Shown here piece by piece: positions 58,672-64,000 of a stretch of 64,000 bases of DNA. The stretch is from Urechis unicinctus (taxonomy: Eukaryota; Annelida; Polychaeta; Xenopneusta; Urechidae). How positions within the stretch are numbered: position 1 is the stretch's first letter; each line of letters starts with the position of its first letter. The position numbers were made by a program, and so were the translations under genes. Below the pieces are notes generated by a model that was given only the letters and a program-made list of their open reading frames with translations, searched no databases and was not told the DNA's origin. The DNA lies in the NCBI GenBank assembly GCA_034190875.2, contig CM067356.1, positions 53,044,102 through 53,108,101 on the forward strand, given 5' to 3'.

Positions 58672-59950
58672 ATGGCCGTTAAATTGAAATGCCCGTACCC
58701 TGATTGTTCATATGAGAGTCACCTAGCATATTGGCCGCGCTACTAACCATACATGGCAACATACATCAGCATGCGGGCGCCGGAGCTAACAACGCGAAGG
58801 TAGAGAAGCTAAGGAGACTATATCTCTAGCGGGTACCGGGGAGGAATGGGATTACTTCCTGACAAGGTGGAAGGAATACCGCAATGGCACCAAACTGACA
58901 GAAGGCGACATGATCCCACAGCTGCTGGAGTGCTGTGAAGGGGAGCTCCGAAAAGACCTCACCATGGCTCAAGGGGGCAGCCTGATGGGGAAGAATGAGG
59001 AGGACGTACTAGCGGCTATGAAGGAGCTCGCAGTTAAGGGCGAGAACATTATGGTGGCCCGGGCTGCACTGGGAAACATATGTCAAGGGCGAAAGGGGAC
59101 TATCCGTTCGTTCTATGCCTGCGTCAAAGGGCAGGCGAACACTTGCAATTACTCGATGAAGTGTACATGCGGCCAGACAAATAACTTTGCGGAGGAGATC
59201 GTCCGTGACGTCATCGCATGTGGAATCGTGGACCAGGAGATTCAACTGGACCTGTTGGGCGACACCAATCAGGAGATGTCCGTGCCCGATATGCTGAAAT
59301 TCATCGAGGCAAAGGAATCCGGAAAACGGTCTACCTCACGACTGCGCGATGCGCCGAGCGTTAACGCGGTTAGCAGCTTCCGCCGAGGAAAGCAACAGGA
59401 CGTACGTACGCGCAGCACCCATGCTGGCCAGCAGCAAGGGGATAGCCGGAGAGGTCCCTGCATCCACTGCGGGGAACACGGGCACGGCACTGTCCCGCCA
59501 TGGAAAACCCGGGAATCGGAATGCCCGGCATTCGGTAAACGTTGCAGAGGGTGCAACCTTGATAACCATCTGAAACGTTGCTACCAGCAAGCCAAAAGAC
59601 GCAAACCCAAGCCGGACCGATCGGATATATGCAATGAACAATCAGCTGCATTTGCCGAACTGTGCACCATCGGAGAGACCGTCAAACATGGTCTACCTCA
59701 CATGATCAACTTGGACCACCACCTTTACGACAACATGTGCGACAGGTGGCGGAAGCGACCATCGGAGCCACAACCATTCATTCAGATGAATATCTCTGCG
59801 AAACCAGAAGACTACGAGGCGCTTGGCATCAATCTCAACAAACGTGTGAGGGCCGTAAAGCTCCCTGCCATGGCTGACACCGGATGCCAGAGTTGCCTGA
59901 TCGGCGTGAAAGTGGTGGAGAAAATGGGTATGAGCGCCAGAATTTTCTGA
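58672..59950 (+). pseudogene. gag: Gag with N-terminal zinc finger, zinc knuckles and protease, broken
   Basis: ATG at 58,672 gives MAVKLKCPYPDCSYES, a C-x4-C finger half. After a frameshift LLTIHGNIHQHAG supplies the H-x3-H half. A second shift near 58,820 leads to the long frame containing EEWDYFLTRWKEYRNG and, from 58,910, MIPQLLECCEGELRK. Then come knuckle-like cysteines (CIHCGEHGHG; CPAFGKRCRGCNLDNHLKRC) at about 59,460-59,582 and an aspartic protease start MADTGCQSCLIG (DTG) at about 59,869. A TGA at 59,948-59,950 cuts the protease, whose remainder continues in broken frames up to about 60,150. Gag packages RNA; protease matures it. Confidence 0.88.
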
Positions 59951-60151
59951 TACCAGTCGCCATGAAAATGAAGGCTGCCAACAACGATGATATCCGCATA
60001 CTGGGAGCCGCTGTCATCCGCGCATAATACGGGGAGCCGCTGTAACACGACAATCCGCGTCTGACGGGATCTTCCTCTCACGCGGCGCATGCGTAGATCT
60101 CGGTATGATTTCCAAGGACAACCCTGGGAGCCGCGCAGGATAAACGCGGCC

Positions 60152-61630
60152 GAATAACAAGACAACGGTCTCACATCTGCATGTGAATGCCCAGCACGCA
60201 AACAACCACCACCGATCCCTACCAAGCTACCATTACCAGCGACCGAGGACAATGTCCCGGCGCTCCAGCAGTTCCTGCTCAAGCATTACGCGGACAGCAC
60301 GTTCAACACATGCACCCACCAACCCCTACCGATGATGTCAGGACCGCCGCTGCGCCTCGACATCGACCCCAATGCTACTCCGGTGGCAGTCCACAAGCCC
60401 ATACCAGTGGCCACTCACTGGCAGGCCGAGGTAAAGGCCGGGCTTGACCAGGACGTAAGAATGGGAGTGCTTGAGATTGTACCAGTGGGAACACCTACTA
60501 CATGGTGTCACAGGATGGTGGTATGTGCGAAGAAATCAGGCAAGCCACGTCGCACGGTCGACTTTCAGTCACTGAACGCACACGCTACTAGAGAAACACA
60601 CCACACTCAGTCGCCATTTCATCAGGCCAGATGCGTACCGGACAACAAACGCAAAACAGTGTTCGACGCATGGAATGGCTATCACAGCGTCCCTCTCTGC
60701 GAGGAGGACCGTCACTACACCACCTTCATAACCCCATGGGGACGCTACCGTTACCGAACAGCCCCACAGGGATACATAGCTTCGGGGGACGGATACTCAC
60801 GGCGCTACGACGAGATAGTGGCCGACATACCCAATAAAACCAAATGTATTGACGACACACTCTTATGGTCCGACACCATAGCAGAGAGCTTCGTCCAAGC
60901 AGCAGAATGGCTAGACATATGTGGGAAGAATGGGATCACCCTGAATCCCGAGAAGTTCATCTTCAGCAGACCTTCCGTGGACTTCGCCGGTTTCACCATC
61001 TCCATGGATAGGGTGAAACCATGTGACAAGTACCTGATCGCGATCAGAGACTTTCCCATCCCGAAAAACATTTGCGATGCCAGATCTTGGTTCGGATTGG
61101 TGAACCAAGTCGCATACGCATTCAGCATGGCCGACGTAATGCAACCATTCCGACAGCTGCTCAAGCCGAGCGAGACATTCAAATGGGATTCGGAACTCGA
61201 CGCCGCATTCGTCACATCTAAGGCAACTATCATATCGGAAATAGAGAATGGAGTACGCATCTTTGACAGATCTAAACCGACATGCCTCGCCACCGATTGG
61301 TCGAAGGAAGGTATCGGGTTTTGGCTCCTACAGAAGCACTGCCAATGTAAGAAGATGACCCCCCTATGCTGTCCTGAGGGGTGGAAAGTCACCCTGGTGG
61401 GAAGTCGATTCACCCACCCGGCGGAGTCCAGATATGCACCCATCGAGGGTGAGGCACTTGCTGTAGCAGACTCACTAGACAAGGCGAGATACTTTGTACT
61501 TGGATGCAACGACCTGATAATAGCAGTAGACCACAAGCCGCTACTTAAACTGCTGAGCGACCGATCCCTCGATGACATACCAAACGCTGCGGTACCGCTT
61601 CAAGGTTGTCCACGTACCAGGGATACGTAA
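60152..61630 (+). pseudogene. pol: Reverse transcriptase and RNase H of the gypsy element
   Basis: The frame is open from about 60,152 (SACECPARKQPPPIPTKL) through 61,630. RT motifs: VDFQSLN, TAPQGYIASGDGYSRRYDEI and the catalytic box as CIDD (KCIDDTLLW), where Y is replaced by C. The connection and RNase H follow with LATDWSKEGIGFWLLQ, EGEALAVADSLDKARYFVLG and AVDHKPLLKLL. A frameshift at about 61,600 moves the reading to the frame with RFKVVHVPGIRNKAADAVSR. Apart from the C in the YIDD box it appears well preserved. Confidence 0.9.
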
Positions 61631-62791
61631 TAAGGCCGCCGACGCCGTATCACGCCACCCAACCGGACCAAACCCACCCGACAAGCTCACACTGCCAGAC
61701 GACGCTACATCCGCATGTGACGTCATACCAGTGGCCTACTCGCCACTGATGGGTATCCGCACCAGAGAGCCCGAGCCGGAACCGGAGTGCACAGCCATGG
61801 CGGCCCTGGACACCCTCCGTTCAGTGACATGGGACCGGATGCGCGAGGCGACAGCGAGCGACGTCAGCATGAATCTCCTGCGTGATATTATAGAGAGAAA
61901 CCCGAGAAGACATGCCAGCACAGCTTGCAGAATACCACAGATTCCGTGGAGAGCTACGCGAATCTGACGGGGTCATCACCTACAAAGACCGCATTATCAT
62001 ACCCCCTGCTCTGAGAGAGGACGTCCTGCGAGCCCTCCATTCAGCCCACCAGGATGACAGCTCGCGCAGAGTGTTCCGTGTTTTGGCCCGGCATATCATC
62101 GGACATCACGGCAACGCGCCAGGGCTGTGAACACTGCCACAGAATGGCGCCATCCCAGCCGAGTGGACCACCCACACCTCCGACAATGGCAGTCTACCCG
62201 TTTCAGGCCGTGTGTGCGGACTTCTTCACTCACAAGGGGGCACACTACCTGGTGGTCGTGGACCGATACTCTAACTGGCCCACCGTAACCATGACACCTG
62301 GAGGCGCAACCGGACTGGTGGACAGCCTCCGCAGGGCATTCGTCACATACGGAATCCCGGAGGAGATGGCCTCGGATGGAGGTCCAGAATTCACCTCGAC
62401 CGTCACCAGAGCATTCCTGGATACCTGGGGAGTCCGTCACAGGCTATCATCGGTGGCCTTCCCCCATAGTAACTGCCGCGCTGAGATTGGCGTCAAGACA
62501 ATGAAACGCATCATCGTTAATAATACTGGCCCGCGGGGTGACCTGGACACCGACGCCGCTCAGAGAGCCATTCTCCAGTACAGGAATGCACCGGACCCAG
62601 ACACTCGGATGTCACCAGCGATGTGTGTCTTCGGCAGACCAATCAAGGACTTTGTTCCCTTCCTGCCGGGGAAATACCGACCACATCCCACATGGTGTGA
62701 CACACTCAGGGCTCGCGAGGACGCCCTACGCAAACGTCATGTGGTGATGGCGGACACGTGGGCCGACACACCAGGAAATTGCCACCCCTGA
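61572..62791 (+). pseudogene. pol: Integrase of the gypsy element, in three frames
   Basis: Pieces 61,572-61,967, 61,912-62,130 and 62,054-62,791 join by frameshifts near 61,930 and 62,090. Zinc-binding HHCC: HSAH in RALHSAHQDD and CEHC in QGCEHCHRMAPSQ. Catalytic core: VCADFFTHKGAHYLVVVDRY (first Asp), MASDGGPEFTSTVTRAFLDT (second Asp) and FPHSNCRAEIGVKTMKRI (Glu). The core reads open for 245 codons. It inserts the cDNA; motifs place it among Ty3/gypsy integrases. Confidence 0.9.
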
Positions 62792-63276
62792 TCGTCGGAG
62801 TCAGTGTCGAATCGGAATCAGACCCTCTGAAATGGGACAGGACTGGAGAGGTCATAGAGGTCCGCCAACATGACCAACATGTAATCAGAGTGGACGGATC
62901 AAGGCGCGTCACAATCCGTAACAGGAAATTCCTTCGCAGATTCACACCGATGACGGAAATAAACGAGCGTCACCACACTTCAGACGGCCTATTGGCGCCA
63001 CCGGCACCGAGACGCTTGGTTGCCACCACACCAACCAAAGCGGTGCCGGTTACCTTGACACCGGTAGAACCATCGCCGGCAGTCGGCCGACCGGTGACGG
63101 TCCCGACGCCCGCTGTAGCGGATCAATCAGTCGTGCCGGCTGGACCCATGCTGCCACCCGACAGCCGGACTGCACCCCAAACGCCGGCGCCGGCACCACC
63201 GTCAACACCACCAACCACCAGACCAAGTAGAGCCATTAAACCACCAAAGTGGCACCTGGACTACAACATGGGGTGA
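62758..63276 (+). pseudogene. pol: C-terminal part of Pol (integrase tail, proline-rich end)
   Basis: Frame shifted relative to the integrase core near 62,780. WDRTGEVIEVRQHDQHVIRV and SRRVTIRNRKFLRRF are the small SH3-like domain usual after the DDE core. It is followed by about 100 residues rich in Pro, Thr, Ala and Val (PTPAVADQSVVPAGP) ending KPPKWHLDYNMG. No chromodomain was recognised. Confidence 0.8.
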
Positions 63277-63320
63277 CATGGACAGTCTATCAGTCTACAA
63301 CCACTCCGCAGTCTCGACTT

Positions 63321-63333
63321 GGGAGGAGATAGA
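63321..63333 (+). promoter_or_regulatory. Polypurine tract
   Basis: GGGAGGAGATAGA lies 7 bp before the TG start of the 3' LTR, the position and composition expected for the primer of plus-strand DNA synthesis. Confidence 0.7.
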
Positions 63334-63339
63334 TAATAA

Positions 63340-63469
63340 TGAATGAACGATCCCCTAGCTCCTATGTCTTACACATAATTAATGCTCCCTAGCACCGGAA
63401 GCAGTTGTTCATCCATCTTGCAATGACCTGTTTGTATATTGTTTTGTATTAAACAAACGTTCTTATCTA
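63340..63469 (+). repeat. 3' LTR (about 130 bp)
   Basis: Matches 58,368-58,499. Differences include loss of one TA in CTTATACACAT, TTC for TTT before ATCC, and ATATTG for ATGTTG. Followed directly by (TA)n. Confidence 0.85.

Positions 63470-64000
<531 letters not shown>

Larger units (their letters stand above)
58368..63469 (+). mobile_element. Ty3/gypsy-type LTR retrotransposon, about 5.1 kb, decayed but complete in layout
   Basis: Order: short LTR, Gag with protease, RT-RNase H, integrase, proline-rich C-terminus, polypurine tract, short LTR. Integrase lying after RNase H places it in Ty3/gypsy rather than Copia. The two LTRs differ by only a few substitutions and a 2-bp indel over most of their length, so the insertion is fairly young, yet coding frames are broken at six or more points. 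It is flanked by (TA)n on both sides. Confidence 0.92.

Noticed and set aside
60805-61578. 257-codon open frame on the minus strand
   Set aside because: It lies entirely antisense to the RT-RNase H frame, whose catalytic motifs are on the plus strand; it is a shadow of codon use.

Overview
The window looks like nuclear DNA of an animal, most likely a marine invertebrate. It is AT-rich, has very long (TA)n tracts, and I recognise no host gene, tRNA or rRNA. What can be read is a graveyard of mobile elements: decayed Polinton/adintovirus-like DNA elements (3.3-21.5 kb and 25.7-36.9 kb), one Ty3/gypsy-type LTR retrotransposon (58.4-63.5 kb), a non-autonomous PIF/Harbinger element (53.4-54.5 kb), and two copies of a short terminal-inverted-repeat transposon that jumped into the viral-like genes. 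I cannot name the species from the sequence.

Polinton-like part. Three related stretches share one gene order. Element C (25,709-36,878) has 147-bp terminal inverted repeats. From left to right it carries, on the minus strand, a small coiled-coil protein, a protein-primed-type family B DNA polymerase, a small Cys-rich protein, a retroviral-type DDE integrase, a small membrane protein, a packaging-type ATPase and a capsid-like protein. The plus strand follows with a coiled-coil membrane protein, a tail-fibre-like protein, a two-membrane-helix protein and a YqaJ-like exonuclease. Element B (about 5,980-17,920) has the same left-to-right order from polymerase to capsid protein, plus two genes missing from C: a minus-strand gene of unknown function and a plus-strand candidate minor capsid gene. 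Fragment A (about 3,350-5,975, ATPase plus capsid gene) abuts B on the left. Block D (about 17,950-21,320) is a second, more decayed copy of B's coiled-coil/unknown/minor-capsid genes and adds a tail-fibre-like gene. Every long gene has frameshifts or stops, so these are fossils, although the small ORFs remain open.

How the parts would work together, by analogy with known Polintons and adintoviruses: polymerase and integrase copy and insert the element, the ATPase packages DNA, the capsid and candidate minor capsid and fibre proteins build a particle, and the exonuclease would serve recombination or genome processing. The capsid and ATPase genes overlap by 29 nt in B and C, and two copies share the same in-frame TGA in the coiled-coil gene.

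The rest. 36.9-53.4 kb and 54.5-58.1 kb are AT-rich with no recognisable gene. They hold long (TA)n tracts, an array of diverged noncoding repeats of about 0.8 kb (47.69-49.72 kb) and a possible LTR-like promoter segment near 50.4-50.9 kb. The gypsy element keeps all its domains (Gag with an N-terminal zinc finger and zinc knuckles, protease, RT, RNase H, integrase), but its frames are broken. Its two roughly 130-bp LTRs abut (TA)n tracts on their outer sides, so it probably inserted into a (TA)n microsatellite.
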